Source: Pestalotiopsis fici W106-1 (lineage: Eukaryota; Ascomycota; Sordariomycetes; Amphisphaeriales; Sporocadaceae). From it: 64,000 nucleotides of DNA. The stretch covers positions 1-64,000 of the forward strand of contig NW_006917106.1 of NCBI RefSeq assembly GCF_000516985.1, written 5' to 3'. The translations under genes and the position numbers were made by a program. Position 1 is the stretch's first letter; each line of letters starts with the position of its first letter. Below, in pieces: positions 11,450 to 21,839 of the stretch. The notes below the pieces were generated by a model. It had not been told where the DNA came from. It did not search any database and saw only the letters and a list, made by a program, of their open reading frames with translations.

Positions 11450-12078
11450 TATTACACAAATATTAATACAGCATCGTATAATGCATAAAATTAGCTTTAT
11501 AACGCATATCGTATCGTTATAACAGCTATAAAACCCATCGAGATATCGTTAAATAACGATATATAGGAAATCAGTAGAACTTACCCTATATTAACCTATA
11601 GTTAGTACAGCACCATTTATAGCCACTGTTCACAGTGCTATATAGTTAACAAATTATTATAATTAACTATTGTGGCCACTATGGCCACTAGAACCCACTA
11701 GAATCCAATAAAACGTTCCACTAGATCCAGCCCTACTAAGTATAGCCAGTGCACCTGGCCACAATAGCCCTAGGTTACAGGGTAACCCACACTATAGAAA
11801 TCCATAGATTTCGATAGTTTCTTCGATTATAAATCAACCTTATTACTAATTAACTTAATTATAAATCCAGTTTATTAGTAATATATTCCAGAATATTCTT
11901 ATTAGTTAATTTTATAGGTATAAAAGGTAGTTATTCCTCCGTAGTTAGTTATTCTTTCCTTAAGCTTCAATAAATTAATTATACAGCCCTATAACTACTC
12001 CTACGGCCTGATTCTACGAATCATACGAACGCTTCCCTGTGCCTAAGTTATATGATCCACCAATCATACCTTAGAACA
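11450..12078 (+). repeat. Right LTR of the Copia element
   Basis: Starts TATTACAC (probably TGTTACAC before RIP) straight after the polypurine tract and ends TTAGAACA at 12078. The last 160 bp match the left LTR. The first roughly 470 bp (U3) have no counterpart at the left end. Confidence 0.65.
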
Positions 12079-12249
12079 TATTTTTATAATAAAAATAAAT
12101 AAAAGAATTATTGATTTTCAAAAAATGAAAATAAATAACTATAATAACGATAAAATCTAATTATAACGGCATTTTATTTGCTTTTATTTTGTTTATTTTA
12201 TTACGATTTAAGCGTTTTAAAATAAAATAAATCTTTTATAATTTAAATA

Positions 12250-12485
12250 AAATCGTAGTTACGTAGTTAACTACTAACTAACTCTAACTAACTACTAACT
12301 ACGCGTAGTTAGTTAGTTAAATAAGTAAAACTACGGTAGTTAGTTATTTAAGTGAGTAAAACTACGGTAGTTAGTTAGCAGCCTGAATAAAAGTACCGTA
12401 GTTTAGTTAGTAAGGTGAGTAAAACTACGTAGTTTCGTTAATTACGAACTACTAACTAAAACTACTAGTTATCTTGCCAACCCTG
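12250..12485. mobile_element. CAGGG-ended element with ACGCGT/ACGT core words
   Basis: The right end is TTGCCAACCCTG, to 12485. The interior has AACTACGCGTAGTT (12297-12310), AACTACGTAGTT (12423-12434) and two imperfect AACTACGGTAGTT copies. It shares the scaffold phrase TTAGTTAGCAGCCTGAATAAAA with the element at 4327-4557. The left end was not found; the element is probably truncated or decayed. Confidence 0.6.
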
Positions 12486-12641
12486 ATTATAAAAATAAAC
12501 TAATAATCATTTTTAAATTAAAATTATAAAAACTAATACCCGGAATAACGATACAATTTTATAATTATTTAAATTTTATTATTTAAATAAAGTTTTCATT
12601 TAATTTTCGACCGATATTCGTTACATTTTTTATATAATTAA

Positions 12642-12802
12642 CAGGATTGCAAAAAAGTGACTGCGCAATGCACTGCAGTGCAGTTAAATTAACTGTATGA
12701 TTTTCGGACTACAACTTAACTAACTGCAGTTAGTAAAAATCCGGACTGCAATTACAAAAAGTTAAGTTAATTGCAAAATAACTGCTAATTATATTTTATA
12801 GT
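12642..12802. mobile_element. Fragment of a CAGG-ended element with CTGCAG core words
   Basis: Begins CAGGATTGCAAAAAA at 12642 and contains CTAACTGCAGTTAG (12720-12733) and ACTGCAGT. It is cut short by the next CAGGG element at 12803. A terminus at 13362-13410 (reverse complement CAGGGTTGAAAAATTT) could be its other end, but the flanking 8-mers differ (ATAATTAA versus ATTAATAT). Confidence 0.45.
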
Positions 12803-13361
12803 CAGGGGTGGTATTTAGTTAACTAATAGTTAACTAACGTTAGTTAACTAAAAACTACATTTAGTTTAGTTATTAGTTAACTAACGTTAGTTATTAAAAG
12901 TGCTAACTAAAACTAAATTAATTTAATTAGCAGCCTGACTAAAACTAAAGATTTTAGTTAGTAAAGTAATTAAAACTAAACTAAACTAAATGATTTAGTT
13001 TTTAGTTTTAGTTAACTAAATAACTAAAGATTTAATATTAATTTTAATTTAATTAATTTATTAATTATAATAAAAATAATTAGCAGAATTAAATAATTAA
13101 AGCTTTCTTTAATTATTTACGTTATTAATTTTGTTATATCTTTTTATATTAAATAATTATAACGTTTTTAAAAAATCTTTAGTTAACTAAAGAATTAACT
13201 AAAACTAAATTAATTTAGTTAGAGTGCTAACTAAAACTAAAGTGATTTAATTAGCAGCCTGATTAAAACTACGTTAGTTTAGTTAATGGCTTGAGTAAAA
13301 CTAAGTAGTTTAGTTAATTAAAAACTAAAACTAAAAACTAAAACTAATCATACCAACCCTG
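12803..13361. mobile_element. CAGGG-ended element with AACGTT core words
   Basis: The left end is CAGGGGTGGTATTTAGTT. The right end, reverse-complemented, is CAGGGTTGGTATGATTAGTT, a good but imperfect inverted repeat. Two perfect AACTAACGTTAGTT palindromes sit at 12832-12845 and 12879-12892. Scaffold phrases TGCTAACTAAAACT and ATTAGCAGCCTGA(C/T)TAAAACT occur twice, and GGCTTGAGTAAAACT occurs once. There is no clean 8-bp duplication (TTTATAGT against GTTATCAG) and no coding capacity. Confidence 0.6.
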
Positions 13362-13410
13362 GTTATCAGTTAACTAAAACTAAAAACTAAAACTAAATTT
13401 TTCAACCCTG
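13362..13410. mobile_element. Terminal fragment of a further CAGGG-ended element, abutting the permease gene
   Basis: AACTAAAACT-type repeats end in TTTTTCAACCCTG at 13410, a second hAT-like right terminus 49 bp after the previous one. The stop codon of the minus-strand permease gene begins at 13414 and ends at 13412, so the element ends one base away from a host coding sequence. Confidence 0.5.
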
Positions 13411-13411
13411 A

Positions 13412-15488
13412 TTAATATATATAAATAAACGCTAAATCACCCTCACCAGTCGTCTCCTTCCGATTATCCATGCACTTCTTTTGGGAAATCTGCAACTTTT
13501 TCCGGTTAAGAGTAAACAAATATCCGATCTGAATGGCAATGAGTGCCATGGAAATCAAGGCGGAGGCCAGGGAACACCAATGTCCGAGGCGGTACGGAGC
13601 GCTGCGATAAACTTGGGGTGCCACGACGCCAGCAAGATTTCCAACGGTTTGTTGTATACCGATCGCTGTTGCGCGTCGATAGTGGGGAGCCATATTATTG
13701 TTGATCCCTATACCAGTTTCCATGAGCAAATGCTTCTTTATCCCCAAGGTAAATGTTGTCAGCAGACTTACAAACTTCATTGATACCGGGTCCGCAGTAC
13801 AGAGGGATCGCGATCAGGTAACAGGCAAAATACCGGACACCAGGTACATCGGTACCGAGTAAGATAGCGTACCCGATAACTGCAAAGATATCAAGCACTA
13901 GTAATAGCTAGAAAGGGACATTATTAGCAAAATGGTTCAGCAGTGTATATGATTACAAAGTCACTCACCGCACCCCGAAGCTTCCATTTGTCACCGAGTA
14001 CAGCGGCCGTCTTTGCATGAAACATTAATCGAATATATACTTGCTTGCGTTTGTGGTAGATGTGCGAACTTACAAAGAAAGATATACCGCCCAGCAGATC
14101 AACTGGCACGCTTAGATATTGGGCCTGAATAGTGCTGTATCCGAGGTCCAGCTTCAAGATGGACGGCAGGAAGGTGCTGAATCCATAAAGGATGATGTCC
14201 TGGAAGAATTGAACCAAGGCCCTGTATGTTTGATGACAAGTCAGCCCCTGTTACGACAGAAAAGAGAATACCTGGTGGGAGACAATAACATTATCCGCAG
14301 CGACTCTCGGGTGTATCAAAGAACAGGACGGACTTACGTCAGCCATACTTTGGGGTCGAGAAACGCGTTGCTGACTTCTGACCACTCAAAAACAAGACTG
14401 CCCAGATATTGTGCGCACTGGGCTTCACGGACTGCCAATATATTTTTGTCCTCGGCAGTCAAGAAGTTGGCTTCTGCGGGACGAGCGGGTAGGCCAAGGA
14501 GGACCCAGAATACCACTGTAATGGAAATACATCCCTCGATTATGTAAAGCCAGCTAGAACGGTGTTGCCATTAGGCTATCAGGTCTCAGGGAGCAAATAA
14601 AGATGGACAGTTGTCAAGGTACGCATCAGTGTGCGCGCGTGCAATCACTCACCTCCACGAGTACAGGCCGTGTACATCCCCAATGTACGTGATGCCAGTA
14701 GCAATAAGTCCACCAAACATACCAGCTAAAGCCACGGATGAGAACAAGTACGCCAAACGACGGCCCTGGAGAAAACCGCATTGTGGATTAGAATCTTGGC
14801 AGGTAAACCTCAATGAGAGTCGCGTGGTCACTAGGGAGGACGGTGGAACGGGAGGTCACCTTACTTGTTCTTCTTTCTTATACACCATGGTGATGTATAA
14901 ACTGAGGCAAGGGAAGAAGCCAGCTTCCGTCAGACCCAGCAAGACACGTACTGTAACCAACTCTCCAAAGTTCCTGACAAATGCCGTCCCAATAGTCACT
15001 GCAGACCAACCCAGACACATGAGTGCGATGGCACGGTGTGGTCCCATCCTCTGCATGGCCAAGACGATTGGGATCTCCAGCGCGACATAGGTAGCGAAGA
15101 AGACGCTGACGGCGGTGCTGTACTGGGAGCCCGTCAGCCCTAGGCTGGTCGTTAATCCAGCGACGGCAGCATTGCCAATATTGCTTCGGTCGAGATACGC
15201 GACAAAATAGAGTGCGGCAAATAACGGTGCCAATCTCCAGTCCAGCTTGTGCACCAACTGCTTCTCGAGTTGGGGGTCGGGTCCAGGCAGAGTGGCAGCA
15301 TCTGGGACGGCTAGCTCTGCACCGTTCTCTACATCATCATGCTTCTCCGTGCCATCCAGGCGAGGTTTGCTGTCGCTTGCGTCCATGTTGAGCTGGGTTG
15401 CCAGAGGCTTGACTTGGTGATTTCTTGAATGAGACGAGGAAGCAAAGCCTAGTGAAGCCTCTGTAGACAAACTGACTCGGTCTGCCAA
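13412..15488 (-). CDS. MFS permease, DAL5/allantoate-permease (anion:cation symporter) type
   Basis: Six exons: 15488-14865, 14765-14653, 14553-14338, 14221-13969, 13907-13772 and 13707-13412, giving 545 aa. The first ~80 residues are a hydrophilic cytosolic N-terminus. The first helix block follows (PLFAALYFVAYLDRSNIGNA), carrying the LDRSNIGNA signature of the ACS/DAL5 family. Later come GLTEAGFFPC, YSWSWLYIIEG and the second-half block APHYRRATAIGIQQTVGNLAG. About twelve membrane segments are expected, at the plasma membrane. The family imports organic anions such as allantoate, ureidosuccinate, nicotinate, pantothenate or small carboxylates; the substrate cannot be read here. It diverges from the hydroxyacid dehydrogenase at 16198. 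The stop codon is next to a transposon end, so its 3' UTR must lie in the AT-rich island. Confidence 0.85.
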
Positions 15489-16197
15489 TGGTGAAGGGAG
15501 GAGAAAGCCGGTACCAACGGTCCCCTCTTATGCAAATTGACCCTGAACCCGTAACCTGGCGGATTGTGCAGCAACAAATGGACCTCTCATCTCGAGAGGA
15601 GGAGTTATCTTTCTTGCGTTATCATCGCGGCCTGCTGATAAGGTTATCAGGCTCGTCTATAGCGTAGCCCGCATAGTCGACATTGGCAGTTCATCCTTGT
15701 TGAGCGAGTGCAGATCCACCTCCATCCCCGACTGATAGCATCTTACTACTAGCGCGGGGAACGAGTCCGTCTAGGACATGAACTCTATCGTCGCCCAGTC
15801 TACCTGAGCATTGGGGTGGGGAGTAGCGGATAGGCTTGCTATTTGCTAGACTCGTCCGACCCTAACTCAAGCAGCCGTCCCGAGATGGTGTATCCACACC
15901 GGTGTAGGAACTCCGTCACAAGTCTTTGCTTTGCCGCTCCTTGTATTGTCTCCCGCTCGGCTGGCACCGCGTCAACTGAAAGCGTGGAGGGACATGTATG
16001 TCGCCGGGAGGAGAAAAAATATGTAGAGAAGCCCAATGTCGGACTCCAAACGATAAAATGTCGCTCGGTGTTACTAGATGAACAGTCCAGGCAATGATCC
16101 CATGTCACCTATCTCCTTCTTCTCATCCCAAGTGCATAATAAAAACGCTGCACAGGGTCATCCTCCCTCCTCCAATACCACCACCCAAATTATCAAC
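15489..16197. other. Shared divergent promoter region
   Basis: 709 bp between two divergent start codons, with no credible ORF. It contains the GATA cluster described separately. A CT-rich stretch precedes the dehydrogenase start (about 16160-16190), typical of fungal 5' leaders. Confidence 0.6.
15605..15650. promoter_or_regulatory. Cluster of four GATA-factor sites
   Basis: Four HGATAR matches lie within 46 bp: TTATCT (15605-15610), TTATCA (15619-15624), TGATAA (15636-15641) and TTATCA (15644-15649). The last two form the inverted pair CTGATAAGGTTATCAG. AreA/NIT2-type regulators prefer clustered, often paired sites, and DAL5-type permeases are classic nitrogen-catabolite targets in yeast. 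Regulation here is inferred. Confidence 0.55.
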
Positions 16198-17280
16198 ATG
16201 TCGACTCCTGGTGTAAAGCTTGTCGGTTACATTGGCCTCGGCTTGGCAGGGGGCCCTCTGGCCGAGTGTGTCATCAAGAAAGGATTCACGACTCTGATTC
16301 GCGACGCTGACCCTGAGCGCGTTCAGGCCTTTCTGAAGGCAAATCAAGGACTCCCGGTTTCGGAAGCCCCTGCTGGTCCGCAGGGTTTCAAGGATGTCGA
16401 TATCCTAATCACCATGGTGCCCAACGGCCATGTCGTGCGAGAAATCCTCCTGGGCAAGGACGGCATTGCGCCTCATATGAAAACTGGTACGTGATGAAGA
16501 AACACCACCATCTCCTTATACGCCAGCCAGCCAGCCAGCCAGTCATTGAGGCTTTCGTCGTATCATCTGATTAATGGTATTTCTCCTCTAGGGTGTGTCA
16601 TCGTAGATACTTCATCATCGAATCCCTTTGGTACTGTGCAGCTGGGAAAGGACCTCGAACCATATGGCCTGCGCCTTGTCGATTCCCCCGTCACGCAGGT
16701 CCGTATGCACGGTATCAATGATGGAGAGGCTACTTTCATGATTGGAGGCGATGGCAAGGACATTGAAAAGGTACTCCCAGTATTGGAGGCCATGTCACGG
16801 TGGAGATTTGTCGTGGGAGACCTGGGCAAGGGTCACATCATGAAGACGTTCAACAACTACATGACAGCGGCGGCCATCGCGGCCTTGAACGACTGCTTCA
16901 TCGTCGGCCACAAGTTTGGGATTGATCCGGTCCAGATAACCGATGTCATGAATGTCGGAACCGGGAGGAACTATGGCACCGCACATTCTATTCGTGCCGA
17001 AGGCCTGACTAGAAGCTACGCCAGTGGGTACGGGCTGGCGCTCTTGGTCAAGGACCTGAATATCAATCTCGACGTTGCGTCCAAGGCGGGCATAGACACA
17101 ACTTTGGCGTCTCTTATGCACACCACATTCATGGATGCCTTGAAGGAACCTGATGTCGAGCCGAGTGCGGACTATACCGAGTGTCTCAAGTTGTGGGAGA
17201 GGAGAGCGGGCTTGAAACTGAAAACACCCGTGGGCATCAAGGAGTGCGAGGAACCCAGAGACTTTCCCAGTCCCTTCTAG
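16198..17280 (+). CDS. Beta-hydroxyacid dehydrogenase (3-hydroxyisobutyrate dehydrogenase-like)
   Basis: Two exons, 16198-16486 and 16592-17280, give 325 aa. I chose the ATG at 16198 (MSTPGVKLVGYIG) because the Rossmann fold starts directly after it; an in-frame ATG at 16078 would only add low-complexity sequence. The dinucleotide site is GYIGLGLAGGPLA near residues 10-22. Next come DSPVTQV in the substrate region (usually DAPVSGG) and GKGHIMKTFNNYM with the expected catalytic lysine. The family oxidises 3-hydroxyacids such as 3-hydroxyisobutyrate, or reduces tartronate semialdehyde, with NAD(P). No peroxisomal or clear mitochondrial signal is seen, so it is probably cytosolic and not the mitochondrial valine-pathway enzyme. 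It sits between a permease and an aldehyde dehydrogenase that could share its pathway. Confidence 0.85.
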
Positions 17281-17703
17281 GCGTGTAGGATGCCATATTG
17301 TTAGTCAATGTTTAAATTAATTCAGAGGGGGCAATGGATCCAAGTATAGTCGACGTTGCAGATTATGGGCAAGAGGAAATGTGAACGGGTGGCTTCTCTG
17401 TGCAAATCCAATATCGAAACATACGTGTATGCCTATATATCAATTTAGCTTGAACTTGGTGCCTTTTCCTCTGAACGGGTGACTTTTCATCATTGTTGAG
17501 AGATCCTCGTATGAGCGCTGTGGTCGACGAAACGAAAGACAAGGGCAGCAAGGCCATCAGTCTCCTTTAAACCGGATTTCCTTTGCTGCTCCTTTGGCCA
17601 CCTACTCTGGATCATACTCCATGACGAGATTAGCAGGACAAGCATACACTATATATTTCTACACGATGCGCGCCACATGTGGGTATACTGCTCGAATGTT
17701 GAT
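17281..17703. other. Intergenic, convergent 3' ends
   Basis: 423 bp between the stop codons of the hydroxyacid dehydrogenase and the aldehyde dehydrogenase. No ORF or structure of note; it serves as the 3' UTRs of both. Confidence 0.5.
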
Positions 17704-19469
17704 CTAGAGCATGATGCGTATCGACTTGGTGTTGGTAAACTCACTCAGCACATCCTCGCCCAGATCCTTGCCCACGCCACTTTCCCTGCAGCCGCCAAAA
17801 GGGAGCTCATGAGTGATCATGTTGTAACAGTTGACCCAAATTGTCCCAGCCTTTATAGACTTTGCCATTCCTAGGCCCTGCTTCAGATCCGAGGTGAACA
17901 CTGCGGCCGCCAACCCGTAGCACGTATCGTGTACCTTGGCCAAGGCGTCAGAGGCATCCTTGAAGGACGCGACTGCAACAACCGGTCCAAATACCTCCTC
18001 CCTCATGATATCCATGTCCTGGCGCACGTCTCGGAAGACGGTCGGCTCAATGAACCATCCATGTGGGCTTTCCCCACCCTTTGCCAGCACTGCGCCCTGA
18101 GTCCTGGCATTTTCGATCATGCCCATGATCTTTGCGTGCTGAGCTGCACTAATCTGGGGCCCAAGAAATGTTTTCTCATGGAACGGATCGCCCATGACAT
18201 TCTTCTCGACTCTCCTAATGAACTTTTCGAGGAAGGCTTCGTACACATCCTCCTGCACATAGATCCGGCTACCAGCACAGCAGTTTTGTCTAGGGCGTAT
18301 CAGCCAGTTTTGTCGGGTATATCACTACACTCGTCAAGTCAAGGACGGGATCCTACTCACCCCATGTTGTAGAATATGCCACCATTGACCCACTCAACAA
18401 CCTCGTCTAGGTCTGCATCATTGAAGATTACAGACGGTGATTTTCCGCCCAGTTCCAGCGTGATTCTTTTCAGGCTACTGTCAGCCGAAGCGCTGAGAAT
18501 GCCCTTACCGACAGGCGTGCTTCCAGTGAAGGAAATTTTATTGACGCCAGGGTGAGCTACCAGAGCAGCACCGGCCTCGGCGCCAAAGCCAGTCACAATG
18601 TTGACGACACCGGGTGGAAAACCAGCTTCCTGGACGAGTTTGCCTACGTATAGGGCTGAAAGTGGCGTCAGCTCGGCAGGTTTCAGCACCACAGTGTTGC
18701 CTGATGCGAGAGCTGGCGCCATCTTCCATCCAACCATGAGGATTGGAAAGTTCCACTTGAGGGATTGCCAGATTAGCATGTAATGGCACGGGGTAGATGG
18801 ACAAGTGGGCGTAACTATCGTCATCGTACCGGGATGATGAGACCGCAGACACCGACTGGTTCCCGTACGGTCAGATTCAACGTCTTGGGGTCGGTCTCGA
18901 GCGTGTCACCCTTGATTTTATCGGCCCTGTAGAGACTGGAATCAGCTCACTCCTGATATGCGGGGAAAAAAGAAAAAAGAAAAAGAAGAAGCAGGGTTCA
19001 ATGAACTTACCATCCAGCATAATATTGAACGCAAGCTGCTGCCGCCAGTACGTCGGCCTCCTTGGCAATATGAACTGGTTTACCTGCGTCCACAGCCTAT
19101 CGTAACCCAACTCTGTCAGCTCACTGCTCCACGGCCCCGGCGACTTGAATTCTTCACCTCTATCTTCGCCAAGAGATCAGCATCCCGTCTCATAAGCTGG
19201 GCTAATGTTTGGAGAAGTTGCCCCCGCTGCCTAGGTGGTGTATCCTTCCACCCCTTGGAGGCCGATTGCGCTGCAGAAACCGCTGCATCTATATCATCAC
19301 TCCGGCCTCTAGCAACCGAGCAGATGATTGTACCTGTATATGGGTTGACGGTATCCAGACTGAGTTGCCCTTGAGCTGTTGTAAACTCGCCACTAATAAA
19401 TAAGCCAACCGGTTGCCGATAGCTGGTGCCATCGGGCAGCTCTACGATCGACTCAGTCTGTAAGGTCAT
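17704..19469 (-). CDS. NAD(P)-dependent aldehyde dehydrogenase
   Basis: Five exons: 19469-19158, 19096-19011, 18926-18830, 18755-18361 and 18289-17704, giving 491 aa, the usual size for the family. I chose the start [14 protein letters not shown] because cytosolic fungal ALDHs start about here; an in-frame ATG at 19577 adds an atypical head. Landmarks are [18 protein letters not shown], the cofactor loop [19 protein letters not shown] with the general-base Glu, GQNCCAGSR with the catalytic Cys, EEVFGPV and the terminal substrate loop [15 protein letters not shown]. It oxidises an aldehyde to an acid with NAD(P). Intron 3 ends in CAAG rather than the usual YAG. The frame is unbroken. It is convergent with the hydroxyacid dehydrogenase. 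Confidence 0.9.
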
Positions 19470-20111
19470 GTCTACCGCTTTCCAGCTGATGATATGCTGA
19501 TAGAACGGATTTGGAGTGTAGAATAGGGAGAATGCTCCAGGCAAACATTGGCATAACAATGTCCTTGCCCAAGCCAATTATGATCGAGACAGATTTCTTA
19601 TACATGTCAGACGTCATTCATGTCATTGCATGCCCGTGCCTTGTCAGTGTCCACGATCAAGCTACGGACTCCCCTTCCCGTGGTGGAGAATGTGGGTGGT
19701 ATTCAGGAAACGAGATCCCGTTTACTAATCTACATACTAGTGGAGCAGCTGTTGCTTTAGTGTGAACTCCGAGACACCAAGCCAGCGACGGACATCCACC
19801 ACCGTGATGGAGATAGGTGCACATGATACGAGGTGATCACAAAAGTGCTATCTCGTGGGGGTGGCACCGAACTTTTCTTCTACAAAATCCCTTCGTGCAG
19901 CCCTACAGCCTTGGACCAATATAGACAGGCAGAAATTGTACCAAGAAGACAATGTTGAGCCTCTGGGCAGTAAAAACAGGGCAACACGAGAAGGTCCACG
20001 TATTCAGGGAGAACTAGGCCGTAACAATAAAAGGAGGCGATAGGTTGACCACGGAGTTTATTATTTGCCTATGAAGAAGCAAGTGCCTCTTCTTTTTCCA
20101 TGGTTCCCCCC
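19470..20111. other. Intergenic region upstream of the aldehyde dehydrogenase
   Basis: 642 bp holding the aldehyde dehydrogenase promoter and the 3' end of the DUF1993 gene. No supported gene; single GATA-like sites only. Confidence 0.5.
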
Positions 20112-20714
20112 TTACAATGCCAAAAAGTTACCAAGATAGTCAGCCTTGCCGAGTGGCACCCCACGGGACCTTAGAATTGAGTAGCCCGTCGTCAGATGGA
20201 AGTAAAAGTTTGGCAGCCCCTGGGTGAGAATCGCCGCCTTGACAGTAATCTTGTGAGTCTGGCCAGCCCAGGGGCTTTTGATGTTGATCGGCTATTAGCT
20301 CTATTCGAATGATTTTTATTTGCGGGTGTTTAGTGACTCTCGGCCCGACGAAACTTACAAGTCAAGAAGCTCGTCGTCTCTGCTTTTTGCCGTGGTAGCA
20401 TCAAAAGATTTGACAACCTCCAGTGCCCTCGCAACGCGCTGCTGCAGATCCTCAAAACTCCGCTCACTGTTTTCAAACAGGACTGGCTCGACGCCGCTGA
20501 GACGACCAAGGTTCAGCTGAACAGCCTTGGTCGCATTTTGAACCTGGAAAGAAAAGGGCAGTTGATCTTCAATAAGCCGCGCACCGACGAAGCTATTGAC
20601 GTCGATGCCCTTCTCCTGGGCGTACTGCTGTGTTTTGGCGAGAATATGAGCATATGTCTCGAGTCCCTTCTGGAAGGTCGAGATTGTCAATTCGTGTAGT
20701 GATATGGAAGACAT
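20112..20714 (-). CDS. DUF1993 family protein
   Basis: Two exons, 20714-20359 and 20274-20112, give 172 aa, about the normal length. The protein starts MSSISLHELTISTFQKGLETYAHIL and continues with LIEDQLPFSFQVQNATKAVQLNLGRLSGVEP. It ends with the family hallmark LPNFYFHLTTGYSILRSRGVPLGKADYLG. The family is predicted to be helical (DinB-like) and has no established function. The intron has a CTAAT branch and must use an AAAAG acceptor at 20275 to keep frame with the conserved C-terminus; the better-looking TAG acceptors upstream break the frame. An in-frame ATG at 20753 is less likely. Confidence 0.8.
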
Positions 20715-21370
20715 TGAATTCAAATGGCAATGTGACAATGATGAATTTTCCAATTGTTGTTGTTGTTGTTGTTGTTATCTGATAATCTTCCAGAGATTAG
20801 AACAGGGACAAACCATAATGGGAAAAGAAGCGACTTATATAAAAAGGAAGTGACGATAGCTCCAAAGTATGCGCAACAATGTATTGATTGAATATGAGGT
20901 GATGATGAGCGGGTATTTCGTAATGCTGATCAGCGGCTTGCATATGCCGTACACCGAAGCCAGCAAGCAAGCTAAGCCATATATATACACACACTATACA
21001 AAGTACAGAAGCCCTAGCCCGCAGAACAAACATCAGCAATACTACCCAGGGAAATAAATGATTCTGTTGACCGATAGCCTTAGAAATACGGTTGGTTTCA
21101 TGACGTGCTGGTAATTTTTTGGAGCTATTCAGCGGGGCCGGGGGGGGGGGGGGGGGGGAGGGAGGCACCTTGGAGGTCGGACCGTCTGTACGTAGCTCTC
21201 GGTAACATTATAACCTTGGGGATTGCGCAATTCTCGGAAGCATTGCACCACTGTCACCAAGGTGTCTAAAGCCGCGTAGTAATCAGGAGCAACCACTGCT
21301 GTCGATATCTTCGTCGTGGATCAATTTTGATATTTTGATGCAGCTCCGACACACACATACACACAAATTC

Positions 21371-21411
<41 letters not shown>

Positions 21412-21839
21412 TTTGGATAATATCAAGTGAAAGTAAGATGCAAGGGAATGACTCTAGTTAGCTCCACTACTTATACTATACTATAATCATGTAAAGGAAG
21501 GACCAAAATTGCAATAATGCATTCAATGCCTCTCGGCATGAACAAAGTATTCATATCGGAAGAAGGATGTTGTTTGTTACTTCTGATGAAAGAAAGAAAT
21601 AGTAGGGGGGTGGGGGAGAGAGAGAGAGAAACAACAACCAACAAGAAAATGAAAACATCACTGGCGGGACATTCTCCCACTTTAAAACAGCTTCGACTGC
21701 ACATCTCAAATGCAACCCGCACCCCCGACAACTTGCTCGTTTCTAGTGGCTCGACTGATCCAAGTAGCAAGACCTGCGCAGTCAATCGCCCCGGCACCAC
21801 TTACTCACTCGAGGTTGTCTTGGTCACTGAACGCGTCGC
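20715..21839. other. Intergenic with simple repeats
   Basis: No supported gene. It contains a 19-base G run at 21140-21158, an AG microsatellite at 21374-21408, and GTT repeats just upstream of the DUF1993 start (about 20756-20776). ORFs here are low-complexity. Confidence 0.55.

Larger units (their letters stand above)
6358..12078 (+). mobile_element. Ty1/Copia-type LTR retrotransposon, RIP-inactivated
   Basis: The order is left LTR, primer-binding site, gag, protease, integrase, reverse transcriptase, RNase H, polypurine tract (AAAGGGAG, 11442-11449) and right LTR. Integrase before reverse transcriptase defines the Copia superfamily. The internal region is riddled with TAG/TAA stops, mostly where Trp or Gln is expected, as RIP produces. 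The two LTRs match only over 160 bp (6478-6637 and 11919-12078). The left boundary at about 6358 is a guess, and no target duplication was found. Confidence 0.8.

Noticed and set aside
19470..19577. N-terminal extension of the aldehyde dehydrogenase to an ATG at 19577
   Set aside because: It adds 36 residues unlike cytosolic fungal aldehyde dehydrogenases, and the ATG at 19469 fits the family start.
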